Shown here: positions 33,828 through 43,800 of the stretch, piece by piece
How positions within the stretch are numbered: the first letter of the stretch is position 1
How the letters are laid out: each line of letters starts with the position of its first letter
Made by a program: the position numbers and the translations under genes
Notes under the pieces: generated by a model
Seen by the model: only the letters and a program-made list of their open reading frames with translations
What the model was told of the DNA's origin: nothing
The model's database searches: none
Source: Pseudomonadota bacterium
Lineage (GTDB): Bacteria; Pseudomonadota; Gammaproteobacteria; Steroidobacterales; Steroidobacteraceae
Assembly: GCA_023433515.1 (NCBI GenBank)
Contig: JAEZCN010000090.1
Span: 1 to 48,717, forward strand
DNA: 48,717 nt
Direction: 5' to 3'

Positions 33828-36533
33828 TCAGCCGGTTTCGGCAAGGGAATCGCCGTTGTGCCAGTCGTTTTCCAGCAGGTCGATGCTGTCGACGCGTAGA
33901 TAGCGCAAGGCTTCGATTGCGGTGCACGGCCGGGCGAACAGGAAGCCCTGCGCGAGATTGCAGCCCATCGTGCGCAGGATCTCGAGCTGTTGCCACGTCT
34001 CGATTCCCTCGGCGACCACCTGGATGTTCAGGCTGCGCGCCATGGCGACGATCGCGCTCACGATCGCGTGATCCGAAGGGTCCGTCGCGATGTCGCGCAC
34101 GAAGCTGCGGTCGATCTTGAGCGAGTCGACGCGCCAGCGCTTGAGATAGGACAGGGACGAATAGCCGGTTCCGAAGTCGTCGATGGCGATCTTGACGCCG
34201 AGATCGCGCAGCGCGGCCAGCGCGTCCTCACGGAACTCGCCCGAGCGGCTTTCGAACAGTGAGCCCTCGGTGAGTTCGAGCGCGATGAGCTGCGGCCCGA
34301 TGCGGTGCTTGCTCATGGCGAGCTGGATGAGCTCGCGCAGCTTGGTGCGCTCGAGCTGCACGGCCGACACGTTCATGCTCACGGGAACGAGGTGCGCATC
34401 CCTCTCGCGCCAGGAGGCGATGTCCTGCACCAGCCGGTCGAGCACGAACTGGCCGATGGGGATGATGAGTCCGGTTTCTTCGGCGACTTCGATGAATCGC
34501 TCCGGCGAAACGTAGCCCTGCGACGGATGTTTCCAGCGCAACAAGGCTTCGAGGCCCGCGACGCGCCGCGAATGGATGTCGATGATCGGCTGGTAGTGCA
34601 CGTCGAACTGGTTGAGCTTGAGCGCGGTGCGCAGGCTGGTCTCGATGGTCACGCGCTCCTTGAGCGCGCGGTCCATCTGCGGACTGAAGACCTGGAAATT
34701 GTTCCGGCCCATGTCCTTCGCCTGGTACATGGCCGTGTCCGAGTGTTTGAGCAGCTCGACCATCGTCGAGCCGTCGCGCGGGAACATGCTCACGCCGATG
34801 CTGACGGTCGCGACCAGCGCGCGCCCGTCGATCATCACCGGCGCGGAGAGCACTTCGTTGATGCGAGTGGCCGCGACCGCAATCTCGTCCGGCGCGCTCA
34901 CGCGATGCAGCACGACGACGAACTCGTCGCCGCCCATGCGCACGACGACGTCGGAGGGGCGCACCGCCGCGCGCACGCGCTTGGCGATCTCCTGCAGCAG
35001 CTTATCACCGACTTCGTGGCCGCGAGAGTCGTTGATGTGCTTGAAGCGATCGAGATCGAGGAACAGCACCGCGAGCATCTGGCTGGATTCGCGGCAGCGC
35101 GCGAGCGCATCCGGCAGGTGCGCCTGCAGGAACAGCCGATTCGGCAAGCCGGTGAGGTGATCGTGGTTGGCGAGCTTGTCGAGGCGCTGCTGGTTGGCGA
35201 GCAGCTGGGTCTGCGCTTTCTTTCGTTCGGACAGATCGCGCATGAGATAGGACACGAGGCGCCGGTCGCTCGATTCGATGGGCACGCAGCTCACTTCGAC
35301 GTCCATCTGGCGCCCGTCCTTGAGCCATTGCACGAGCTCGATGCCGCGTGAAGGCTCGACGCGCGCCAGCGTCGCGATGACGGGATCCTGGGAGTCGTTG
35401 GGTCCGCGCAGCACGGAAAGGATGGATCGCCCGCGCAGCTCCTCGAGCGTGAAGCCGAGCTGTTGTTGAACGGCCGGGTTCGCGTCGACGATCTCTCCGG
35501 TGCGCGCGTCGGCGACCAGCAGCCCATCCTGCGCCTGCTCGATGATGGCCCGGTAACGCGACTCGAGCGAAAGCCGGTCGGCGTTGAGCCGGCGCGAACG
35601 CGTGACGAGCAGGAACGCGACGATGGTGAAGCCGCTGATCAGGAGGCCCAGCAGGATCGTCTGGTAAAGCGTGGTCTGCGTGGCCTGCGCATACGCCGTG
35701 CGCGGTATCTCGAGCTGGATGAGCCACAGCGGCGTGCCGATCTGGTCGCGCAGGATGAGGTAGCCGTTCAGATGCCCGCGGCCCGCGACGCGCGTCTGCA
35801 GGTTCGCGGTGAGCGGCGAGCTGCGCACCCATTCGCGCACGTCTTCGGGGATGCCCGAATGCTCGAGGTTCGACACCGGAAACCCGGAGACGGGCCACGG
35901 CGAGAATCGGCCGATGCGTTCGATCACGGAGGGCGAGAAAGCGCGCGCGAATGCGATCCAGCCGACGGTCTGCGAGCCATCGGCCCGGTGGATGACGGGC
36001 CGTACGACGAACAGGCCAGGCCCGCGCGCGCGTTGCACGATGCCGCGCAGGTTGTCGGAGTGGCTGCCGAGCTGGCCGGAAGTCACGCCCTGCTTGATGG
36101 CCGAGAGCAGATCCGGATCCGGAGGTATCTCGTACTCCTGCATCGCGTTCGCGTCGATCGCGAGCGACAGCTTCGTCTCGAGGTTGCGATCGAGGATCAG
36201 GATGGTGTCGACTTCGAAACGGATGAGCGCCTGCGGCCCGACCGAGTCGCGAAAGTAGTTTGGCCGGTTGCCGAGCGCGAACTGGGCGGTTTCGCCCCAG
36301 AAGGAGTAATCGCCGACGGCGGCGTACAGGTCGTTGAGCTCGGCCGCGAAGCCGCGCTCGAGCTGGTGGCTCTGCATGTAGACGTCGCGCGACTCGATGT
36401 CGCTCACGTTCAGGAGCCAGGAGCGCTGCGACCAGCCGTAGAAGGCGATCAGAATGATCGCGATCACCGCCCCGATGACCGGCAGTGGAGAACTTCTCCT
36501 GGACTTCGTTTTCGCTTCGCTCTCGCGGGTCAT
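33828..36533 (-). CDS. Membrane CHASE4-PAS-GGDEF-EAL c-di-GMP enzyme
   Basis: The product is 901 residues. TM1 (about 17-35) and TM2 (about 288-308) bracket a periplasmic CHASE4-type sensor; then PAS (about 328-440), GGDEF (about 460-620) with RMGGDEFVVVLHR, and EAL (about 635-885) with EALLRW, ELTEGSLF, IDDFGTGYSSLSYLKRW and VAEGIE. The active sites of both c-di-GMP synthesis and breakdown look intact, so direction may depend on the sensed signal. ATG at 36533. It is 57 bases upstream of the phosphatase-nuclease gene on the same strand, so read-through is possible. Confidence 0.93.
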   Translation of the reverse strand: MTRESEAKTKSRRSSPLPVIGAVIAIILIAFYGWSQRSWLLNVSDIESRDVYMQSHQLERGFAAELNDLYAAVGDYSFWGETAQFALGNRPNYFRDSVGPQALIRFEVDTILILDRNLETKLSLAIDANAMQEYEIPPDPDLLSAIKQGVTSGQLGSHSDNLRGIVQRARGPGLFVVRPVIHRADGSQTVGWIAFARAFSPSVIERIGRFSPWPVSGFPVSNLEHSGIPEDVREWVRSSPLTANLQTRVAGRGHLNGYLILRDQIGTPLWLIQLEIPRTAYAQATQTTLYQTILLGLLISGFTIVAFLLVTRSRRLNADRLSLESRYRAIIEQAQDGLLVADARTGEIVDANPAVQQQLGFTLEELRGRSILSVLRGPNDSQDPVIATLARVEPSRGIELVQWLKDGRQMDVEVSCVPIESSDRRLVSYLMRDLSERKKAQTQLLANQQRLDKLANHDHLTGLPNRLFLQAHLPDALARCRESSQMLAVLFLDLDRFKHINDSRGHEVGDKLLQEIAKRVRAAVRPSDVVVRMGGDEFVVVLHRVSAPDEIAVAATRINEVLSAPVMIDGRALVATVSIGVSMFPRDGSTMVELLKHSDTAMYQAKDMGRNNFQVFSPQMDRALKERVTIETSLRTALKLNQFDVHYQPIIDIHSRRVAGLEALLRWKHPSQGYVSPERFIEVAEETGLIIPIGQFVLDRLVQDIASWRERDAHLVPVSMNVSAVQLERTKLRELIQLAMSKHRIGPQLIALELTEGSLFESRSGEFREDALAALRDLGVKIAIDDFGTGYSSLSYLKRWRVDSLKIDRSFVRDIATDPSDHAIVSAIVAMARSLNIQVVAEGIETWQQLEILRTMGCNLAQGFLFARPCTAIEALRYLRVDSIDLLENDWHNGDSLAETG

Positions 36534-36873
36534 AACGTGAACTTCGTCACGTGGCCACTTTGGACAAGATAAGGAGTGTGCCGCGACCCGTGACAGGGCG
36601 GCGTGAACCGCACACGGTTTTCACACGCAAGAGGTTCTTTTTGAGCCCGGGACCCCGGGCGGTGACCCGGAATGATGCGGAAAGTTGTTGTCGGCGACGT
36701 CCCCCGCGGCCACAATGACACCGGTTTCCGCCAGCGGGACTTTTCCAGCCCAGCCGGCCGGACCGCGCAAGGTTGCTAGCGAAGGCAACGAAGCGGACGA
36801 ATCGCCACTTTCATTTGCCGCGCCGCTCGCCGGTCCGCGAAAATGCCGGTTCGTCGAACACCGGAGAGCGTTG
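36534..36873. other. Intergenic region between the GGDEF-EAL and KDPG aldolase genes
   Basis: Divergent promoter region. An in-frame extension upstream of the aldolase ATG is open for 63 codons but is low-complexity and not credible as protein. Visible elements are the dyad GACACCGGTTTC at 36717-36728 and several GC-rich inverted repeats such as GCCGGCCGGACCG/CGCCGGTCCGCG around 36758-36840. No firm -35/-10 pair seen. Confidence 0.5.
36717..36728. promoter_or_regulatory. LacI-like operator candidate upstream of the KDPG aldolase gene
   Basis: GACACCGGTTTC is a dyad around ACCGGT with a mismatch in one base pair. A central CCGG is typical of LacI-family operators, a group that often controls KDG/KDPG genes. 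No LacI gene is in the window, so the regulator is unidentified. Confidence 0.3.
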
Positions 36874-37545
36874 ATGAACAAGGATCGGATGAGCGTGCTG
36901 GCCGCGATGATGGACCAGGGAGTAATCCCGGTTTTCTATCATCCGGACGTCGAGGTCTGTAAGAAGGTCATTCAGGCCTGCGCGAACGGCGGCGCGAAAT
37001 GCATCGAATTCACCAACCGCGGTGACTTCGCCTCACACGTGTTCTTCGAGGTCGCGCGCCACTTCGACAAGGCGGATCCGAGCGTGATCATGGGCGTCGG
37101 CAGCATCGTCGACGGGCCCACGGCCGGCATCTACATCGCAAATGGCGCGAAGTTCGTCGTCGGTCCGATCCTCAATGCCGACGTCGCCAAGGTGTGCAAT
37201 CGCCGCTGCATCCCCTACTCGCCCGGCTGCGGCTCCGCGAGCGAGATTTCGTACGCGCACGAGCTCGGCTGCGAGATCGTCAAGGTGTTTCCGGGAAGCT
37301 CCGTAGGCGGGCCGGAGTTCGTGAAGAACGTGCTCGGCCCCATGCCCTGGACCAGAATCATGCCCACCGGCGGCGTCGAGCCCACCGAGGAGTCGCTGCG
37401 CAAGTGGTACGGTGCCGGCATCGTCGCGTGCGGGATCGGCAGCAACCTCATCACCAAGGCCCTGCTCGAGAAGCAGGATTACGACGGCATCGAAGCGCGT
37501 GTGCGCGATACCGTCAAGCTCATCAAGACCATTCGCGGGAAGTAA
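36874..37545 (+). CDS. eda: 2-dehydro-3-deoxy-phosphogluconate (KDPG) aldolase
   Basis: The product is 223 residues with the class I aldolase barrel. KCIEFTNRGD holds the catalytic Glu region, GVGSIVDGPTAGIYIANGAKFVVGP the phosphate-binding region, and CEIVKVFPGSSVGG the Schiff-base Lys. It cleaves KDPG to pyruvate and glyceraldehyde-3-phosphate, the final step of uronate breakdown. ATG 36874 has GGAG at good spacing. KDG kinase follows after 10 bases. Some members also cleave 4-hydroxy-2-oxoglutarate, so specificity is not absolute. Confidence 0.92.
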   Translation: MNKDRMSVLAAMMDQGVIPVFYHPDVEVCKKVIQACANGGAKCIEFTNRGDFASHVFFEVARHFDKADPSVIMGVGSIVDGPTAGIYIANGAKFVVGPILNADVAKVCNRRCIPYSPGCGSASEISYAHELGCEIVKVFPGSSVGGPEFVKNVLGPMPWTRIMPTGGVEPTEESLRKWYGAGIVACGIGSNLITKALLEKQDYDGIEARVRDTVKLIKTIRGK

Positions 37546-37555
37546 GCGGAAAGAC

Positions 37556-38659
37556 ATGGACAACGTGCTCAAGATCAAGACGGCCGCGGAAACGCGCTGG
37601 GACTGTGCCTCGTTCGGCGAGGTGATGCTGCGATTCGATCCGGGATTCGGCCGCGTGCGTAATGCGCGCAGCTTCCAGGTCTGGGAAGGCGGCGGCGAAT
37701 ACAACGTCGCGCGCGCCATGCGCAAGTGCTGGGGCAAACGCTCGACGGTGGTCACCGCGCTGCCGACAAACGACCTCGGCTGGCTGGTCGAGGATTTCAT
37801 CATGCAAGGCGGCGTCGACACCTCGCACATCGTCTGGCGCGAGTTCGACGGTCTCGGCCGCAATACGCGCGTCGGTCTCAATTTCACCGAAAAAGGCTTC
37901 GGCATCCGTGCCGCGCTCGGATGTTCGGATCGCGGACATTCCGCGGCGTCGCAGATCCGGCCCGGTGAAGTGAACTGGGAGAAACTCTTCGGCGAGGAAG
38001 GAGTCCGCTGGTTCCACACCGGCGGCATTTTCGCCGCGCTCGCGCCCAATACCTCGGAGGCCGTGATCGAGGCGGTCGAGATCGCGCGCAAGTACGGCAC
38101 CATCGTGTCGTACGACCTCAACTACCGCGCGTCGCTGTGGAAGAGCCAGGGCGGCAAGGCAGGCGCGCAGAAAGTCAACCGCAACATCGCGAAGTACGTC
38201 GACGTGATGATCGGCAACGAGGAGGACTTCACGGCCTGCCTCGGATTCGAAGTCGAAGGTCTCGACGAACACATCTCGGCGATCGACCCGGCCAACTTCA
38301 AGAAGATGATCCAGACCGCGGTGAAGCAATTCCCGAACTTCAAGGTCGCGGCGACCACGCTGCGCAACGCGAAGACCGCCTCGTTCAACGACTGGTCCGC
38401 GATCCTCTATGCCGGCGGCAACTTCTATCAGTCGATGATGCGCGAGGATCTCGAGATCTACGATCGCGTCGGCGGCGGCGACGGCTTCGCCTCAGGCCTT
38501 GCCTATGGCTTCCTCGAGGGCAAGGGTCCGCAGGCGGCGGTCGAGTACGGCGCGGCGCACGGCGCGCTGGCGATGACCACGCCCGGCGATACCTCGATGG
38601 TCAACGTGAAGGAAGTCGAGGCGGTGATGAAGGGCAAGGGAGCCCGCGTCATCCGATAA
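37556..38659 (+). CDS. kdgK: 2-dehydro-3-deoxygluconate (KDG) kinase, PfkB family
   Basis: The product is 367 residues, slightly longer than most PfkB kinases. Signatures: CASFGEVMLRFDP, WEGGGEYNVARAM (substrate site), VSYDLNYRASLW, and the ATP/anion-hole motif GGGDGFASGLAYG with catalytic Asp. It phosphorylates KDG to KDPG for the aldolase encoded immediately upstream, so the pair forms a complete KDG-to-pyruvate unit. The ATG lies 10 bases after the eda stop. Confidence 0.92.
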   Translation: MDNVLKIKTAAETRWDCASFGEVMLRFDPGFGRVRNARSFQVWEGGGEYNVARAMRKCWGKRSTVVTALPTNDLGWLVEDFIMQGGVDTSHIVWREFDGLGRNTRVGLNFTEKGFGIRAALGCSDRGHSAASQIRPGEVNWEKLFGEEGVRWFHTGGIFAALAPNTSEAVIEAVEIARKYGTIVSYDLNYRASLWKSQGGKAGAQKVNRNIAKYVDVMIGNEEDFTACLGFEVEGLDEHISAIDPANFKKMIQTAVKQFPNFKVAATTLRNAKTASFNDWSAILYAGGNFYQSMMREDLEIYDRVGGGDGFASGLAYGFLEGKGPQAAVEYGAAHGALAMTTPGDTSMVNVKEVEAVMKGKGARVIR

Positions 38660-38698
38660 CCCGCGCAGTTCCTGTCGCCCAGATCACCAAAAGAAGGA

Positions 38699-38730
38699 CG
38701 AACGGAGGCAACCTGTGTTGCCTCCGTTCG
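38699..38730. terminator. Perfect 14-bp hairpin terminator, GGAGGCAAC family
   Basis: CGAACGGAGGCAAC pairs exactly with GTTGCCTCCGTTCG across a CTGT loop. It lies between the converging kdgK and subtilase genes. The T-rich side is on the minus strand (TCCTTCTTTTGG), so it best serves the subtilase and may serve kdgK too. Confidence 0.8.
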
Positions 38731-38741
38731 CGCTCGTATTG

Positions 38742-40559
38742 CTACGGGCCGGTCCAGATGTTGATCGTGACAGTTGCCGAATCGAGAATGACCGAAGGAT
38801 TGCTGACTGCACTGATCTGGATTGTCATCGTGCAGAATTCACTGACCGTCCCGGGTTCTATGCTCGAAATGCTCGAACCCCACTGAGGGCTGACCGACAG
38901 GTTGTACCAGGTATTGAAGAGCAGGCTTACCCACCCGGTGTAAACGCATCCGTTGTTGATCGCGCGAGCCTGGTAACTCGAAAAATTCGACTTCGGAGAT
39001 ATCCAAGACCCCAGGCTTCCGCAGCTCGGATTGCAGCTGACTGCACTGGCGACGATGTCCCCGGTGCTTGCGAGTTGATACACGGCCTGGTTGCTATAAG
39101 TCCCCCAGCTTCCTTCGAGCGAGACGTCGCTGATCGAGATGGTGTTACCGCCACCGCCCGGAGGAGGAGCAGCCGCATCGAGCGCTGCGCGCGCATTCAG
39201 GATTCCAGCGCCGCAGCCCGAGCACGACGCCGGAAATGCGCGCGCTGTAGCTTGCAGGTGTCCGAGCACCTGGTCCGGAGTGAGCGAAGGCGCCAGTTCC
39301 AGCATCATCGCGACCACGCCGGAAACGTGCGGGGTCGCCATCGAGGTGCCCTGGTAATACATGTAGTTGTCCGCCAATGGTGTCGTCGTACCACTGTTCA
39401 ACGTGGACAACACACCGTTCGCTGGCAGCACGTTGGTTTCCCCGCCCGGCGCTGCGATCTCCACGGCCGGACCGAAATTGCTGTAGTAAGCCCGACCACC
39501 CGCGCGGCTGGTCGCCGCCACCGTGATGACACCCGCGCAGTTCCCAGGCTGATAGTTTGCATTGCTCCAGTGATTACCGGCCGCGACGACCACGACTGAG
39601 TTGCGTGAACGCGCCGAATTGATCGCGTTCTGGTAAGTCGTGCTGCATGCGCCCGCGGTAACGGCACTCAGAGACAGGTTGAGAACGCGGGCCGCATGAG
39701 GATTCGCCGGCACACCACTCACCGTGCCACCGGATGCCCAGACGATGGCGTCGGCTATGTCGCTCACGGTGCCGCCGCATCGGCCTAACACGCGTACAGG
39801 GACGATGCGTGCGTTGTATGCCACACCTGCGACACCAGTCGAATTGTTTGTGCGCGCCGCGACGGTTCCCGCCACGTGCGTGCCATGCCAGGTCGAATTC
39901 GACGCGCCCGCAAAATTGCAGTCGCTGCTCGTGCGCCAGTCGCCCTGGTCCTGCGCATCGGAATCCCGGCCACTTCCGTCTCGCGCATCAGCGGCATTGC
40001 TGATGAAGTCGTAGCCGCCGATGATGTTTGCCGCGAGGTCGGTGTGCGGGCGATAGCCCGTGTCTATAACGGCCACTCTCACGCCATTTCCCGTGGCTCT
40101 GTCCCAGGCGAGCGGCAGATTGATGCCTCCGGTTGCTTCGAAGTAATGCCACTGCTGGTTGTATTGCGGGTCGTTTGGTACCAGTGCCGGCCACATTCTC
40201 AGATCCGGTTCCGCATACTCGATGTTCGGATCCAGCGCGGTGAGGTCGCGCGCGAGCTGGCGTGCGTCCGCAACCGACAGGTGCTTGCTCAGCTGGAGCA
40301 CGTGTGTGCCCAGGGCACCTCTCCTCTTGTGTGAAAGCCCGACTCCGCGGACCGCACCCGCTTGCTGCGCCACCGCAATTCGCGTTCGCAGCTGGGCATC
40401 GCTGGGATCCTGTCGGTAGCGAACTATCAATTGATCAACATCGTCGGTGCGCCCTGCCGCACCCGCTCCCTCGGGAACTACGGCAGTCGCGGGCAACCCG
40501 CCGAGGAAGGCCGCCATCGTCATGACGGCCAGGTAGAGAATCGGCTTCGTCGCTTTCAT
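38742..40559 (-). CDS. Secreted subtilisin-family (S8) serine peptidase
   Basis: The product is 605 residues. Signal peptide (about 1-26), an I9-like propeptide (about 40-120; VDQLIVRYRQDPSD) and the S8 catalytic domain (about 135-465) with Asp166 in VAVIDTGYRPHTD, His225 in WHGTHVAG, the oxyanion-type AAGNHW and Ser406 in GTSMATPHVSG. A PPPGGGG linker precedes a ~120-residue C-terminal domain rich in Ser and containing several Cys, possibly for substrate or surface binding. It looks secreted and self-processed. Base composition appears visibly less GC-rich than the neighbours (codons such as TTG, CAA, TAT), hinting at separate ancestry. It splits the uronate genes from the receptors. Confidence 0.92.
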   Translation of the reverse strand: MKATKPILYLAVMTMAAFLGGLPATAVVPEGAGAAGRTDDVDQLIVRYRQDPSDAQLRTRIAVAQQAGAVRGVGLSHKRRGALGTHVLQLSKHLSVADARQLARDLTALDPNIEYAEPDLRMWPALVPNDPQYNQQWHYFEATGGINLPLAWDRATGNGVRVAVIDTGYRPHTDLAANIIGGYDFISNAADARDGSGRDSDAQDQGDWRTSSDCNFAGASNSTWHGTHVAGTVAARTNNSTGVAGVAYNARIVPVRVLGRCGGTVSDIADAIVWASGGTVSGVPANPHAARVLNLSLSAVTAGACSTTYQNAINSARSRNSVVVVAAGNHWSNANYQPGNCAGVITVAATSRAGGRAYYSNFGPAVEIAAPGGETNVLPANGVLSTLNSGTTTPLADNYMYYQGTSMATPHVSGVVAMMLELAPSLTPDQVLGHLQATARAFPASCSGCGAGILNARAALDAAAPPPGGGGNTISISDVSLEGSWGTYSNQAVYQLASTGDIVASAVSCNPSCGSLGSWISPKSNFSSYQARAINNGCVYTGWVSLLFNTWYNLSVSPQWGSSISSIEPGTVSEFCTMTIQISAVSNPSVILDSATVTINIWTGP

Positions 40560-40763
40560 ATGCTACTCCCTGTTGCATTTGTTGATCGAAGTGAATGAGG
40601 CGCACTTGCGGCCCCATCTACCTACTTCTGTGTCACGAACGCGCGATTTGCCTCACCCCGGTAGCTAGCTAGCGGGAGATTCACGCTATTCCGGGCACTG
40701 GCATACCCAAGGGGAACCGCGACGAAGGAGATTGGGAGAGGGGAAAATCAGGGGAACAGAAAA

Positions 40764-40791
40764 AAGGGAGGCAACTTGCGTCGCCTCCCTT
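40764..40791. terminator. Bidirectional terminator, GGAGGCAAC family
   Basis: AAGGGAGGCAAC-TTGC-GTCGCCTCCCTT is a 12-bp stem with one A-C mismatch and a TTGC loop. It is flanked by TTTTTC on the plus strand and by TTTTTCTG on the minus strand, just after the receptor stop at 40814. It terminates the receptor transcript. Confidence 0.85.
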
Positions 40792-40813
40792 CTTTTTCCT
40801 CCGGTTTCCTTGA

Positions 40814-43800
40814 TCAGAACCGGCCGCTGACACCCAGCAACATCTGCCGGCCCGGCGCGAACGAGGCTCGCGGGGTGAGCGGATCATTGCGGAAGTACGT
40901 CAGCAACTGCTCGTTGGTCAGGTTCTGCAGTTCGAGGCTGATCGAGATCTCGGTGCTGGTTGGCAGCTTGTAGCTGAACGACGCGTCGAGGAACGAACGC
41001 TTCTGGGCCCAGTTGTCGCCCGGAATGTTGTTCTCGTTGTTGCCCAGGAACTCGATGAACGCATCGCGCACCGACCACGTCAGGCGGCCCGAGAAGCCGA
41101 AGTTCTCGTAGAACGCCGTGACGTTATAGGTGTACGGCGAGAGGCCGGTGACGGCGCTCGACGGAGCGCCCGGCAGGCCGCCTTCCGACTTCTGGTCGAT
41201 GTGCGTGTAGTTCAGCGAGAAGCCCGCACCCTGCAGCACCATGTCGAGCGGCTGCACGTAGGTCACTTCCCAGCCGTCCAGCGTGATCACCTCGTCCGTG
41301 TTCCGGCGCTGGTCTACGCGCACGAGCGCATCGTTCGGATTGCCGGTGGTGCACTGGCACTGCGCGTTCGCCGTGTTCTGGATGCCGTCACGCGTCGCGA
41401 TCGGCAGGGCCGAGTAGCTGATTCCGAGCTGGCCGAACGGCGTCGGCGTTCCGACGACCGAGGTGTAACCCTCGATTTCCTTGCGCCAGCGGTTCACCGC
41501 GACCACGCCGAGACCGCTATCGCCGAAGTACCACTCTAGACCCAGGTCGTAGTTGTCCGAGAAGTACGGCGACAGCGCGGTGTTGCCGATGGTCAGCACG
41601 TCGCCGTTGATGCTCAGCGACTGGTTGGGAGCCATGTCGCCCGGCTGCGGACGCGTCATCGTGCGCGAGGCCGCGACACGCGCCACCAGGCCGTGACCCA
41701 GGTCGCTGGCGATGTTGAAGCTCGGCAGCACCTTGTCGTAGTCCGTCTCCGCGGTGATGAACTCGCGATGCGTGTACTGGACCGCCGGCGGCGGCAGGTT
41801 GTCCGCGTTCGGCACCGTGATCACGCCCGACACGAACTGGTCGGTCTTGATGTAGCGCGCGCCCACGTTGTAACGCAGGTTGCCGAGGATCTCGAGCTGG
41901 CCGTTCGCTTCGAGGAACACGCCGTCCGTATCTTCGTCGATCACGCGCGGCGTGTAACCCGCGACTTCGATGCCGCCCGCGAGACCGACCGCGAGCTCGC
42001 GCTCGAAGAAGTCGATGTTCACGGCCGGATCCAGCGCCGCGTAGTTAGGCAGCGCCCAACCGCTGTTCAGACCCACGTCGAAATCGGAGGTCTGGTACAG
42101 GCGGCCGTGCGTCCAGGTCTGCATGTAGTTGAGCAGCTGGGCGTTCGGGATCGCCACCTTGGCGTTGTCGATTCCGGCGGCCGCCAGGGCCGCGCCGCAC
42201 TCGAGACTTCCGGAGTTCGGCGTCGGCACGTTCGTGCCGTCCGTCGCGCAGCTGGTCGTCTCCCAGTTGGTGATGTTGCGGTGGAACTTGTCGCGGCTGA
42301 AGCCGCCTTTCAGCTTGAATGCGTCCGCGAACGCGTATTCGACCTCGAATCGTCCACCCTTCTGCCAGACCTCGCGCTGCACGGGCTGGATGCGCAGCGC
42401 GTTCCAGTTCCAGAAGTCGAGGTTGTTGAGGTCGCGGCTCGGCGTCACCTTGATCACGCCGTCGCCGTTCGCCTCGATGTCGACCGTGATGCCGCTGCCG
42501 AGACGCGAGTCGAACAGGTAGGTGTTCGTCGAGCGGAACCAGTTGCTGTGGTTGTAGTTGAGCGACGCATCGACGGTGAACTTCTCGCCGATCTTCCACT
42601 TCATGCCGCCGTTCAGATTGATGAAATCCGTGTCTTCGTGATACGGGCGGTTCTCGTTCAACCAGAGGGGGTTGGCAAGCGTCGCGCTGGTCACGACGTT
42701 GTCCTCGTTGACCTCGACGTTGAACGGGATGTTGTTGTTGACGCTGCGCACCGCCAGGTTCAGGTCGTTGCGCTCGTAGGCGTGATCGGCCTCCGAATAC
42801 AGGCCGTCGAGGTAGAACTCGAGGTTCTCGTTCGGCGCGAATTGCATCGAGAGGATCGCCGACGTGGTTTCACGCTCGCCGATGAGCATGTCGGGGCGCG
42901 CGAGACGCGGCCAGATCGAGTAGCTCAACTGGTTGCACGACATGCCGGACGTGCCGCCGGGTGTGTCGCCGTCGCCGCAGACGCGAACCTGCTGGGCCGT
43001 GGTGGGGTCGTTGTCATGGTCCCAGAGGTGCGGCGCGAGCATCGCGTCGTACTGGCCGCCGGCCGGCACGGCCGTCGCCCAGGTCTGGGCCGAGTTGCCG
43101 TAGCCGGGCGTCGCGTTGCCCACGGGCGGGTTGGGCGTGCCTTCGCGCCAGCGTGAGTTGCAGCCCGGCTGCGTGGTCGGGCAGCCCGGCGTGCCGACCG
43201 TCGTGAAGCCGATGGTGTTGAAGCCGTCGGAACGGTACTTGCGATTCGAGTAGGCCACGCCGCCCAGGATGCCGAATTCGCCGCCGCCGACGTCCCAGGT
43301 ATTGCTGATGTAGGCGCCGACGCGCGGGCTCCAGTCCTCGGAGGATTCCTGGTAGTTAGCCTTGGCGCTGTAGTTGAAGCGGAATCCCTTCTTGTCGAAG
43401 GGCCGCGCGATGCGCAGGTCGATGTTCGCCGCGACGGCGCCTTCCTGCTGGCTCGCGACCGGCGTCTTGCTCACCGTCAGCTGGCTGAACAGCTCGGTGG
43501 GGAACAGCACGAGATCGAGGCCGCGGCCCTGGCTCACGTTGTCGATGTTGCTGTCGGAGGCGGTCTCCACGGGCGCGCCATTCAGCGTGATCTGCGTGAA
43601 ATCGCGACCCAGTCCGCGCACCGCGACCGAAGTACCTTCACCGGTGAAGTCGCGCGCGATCTGCACGCCCGGGATGCGCTGCAGGGACTCGGCGAGGTTC
43701 AGGTCGGGGAACTTGCCGATGTCTTCGGCGAAGATCGAATCCGTGAAGGCGACGTTTTCCCGCTTCTCCGCGACCGAATTCTGGAGCGAGGCGCGGAAAC

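Noticed and set aside
30966..33899. Open frame of about 977 codons on the plus strand covering the EEP and fusion genes
   Set aside because: It switches between out-of-frame and antisense readings of two real genes and shows no family motifs.
36685..36873. N-terminal extension of the KDPG aldolase
   Set aside because: The extension is low-complexity and lacks a ribosome site; ATG 36874 with GGAG matches the family N-terminus.
40663..40675. GTAGCTAGCTAGC palindrome
   Set aside because: Short self-complementary repeat with no second copy; it does not fit the GTAGWTAG motif and may be chance.
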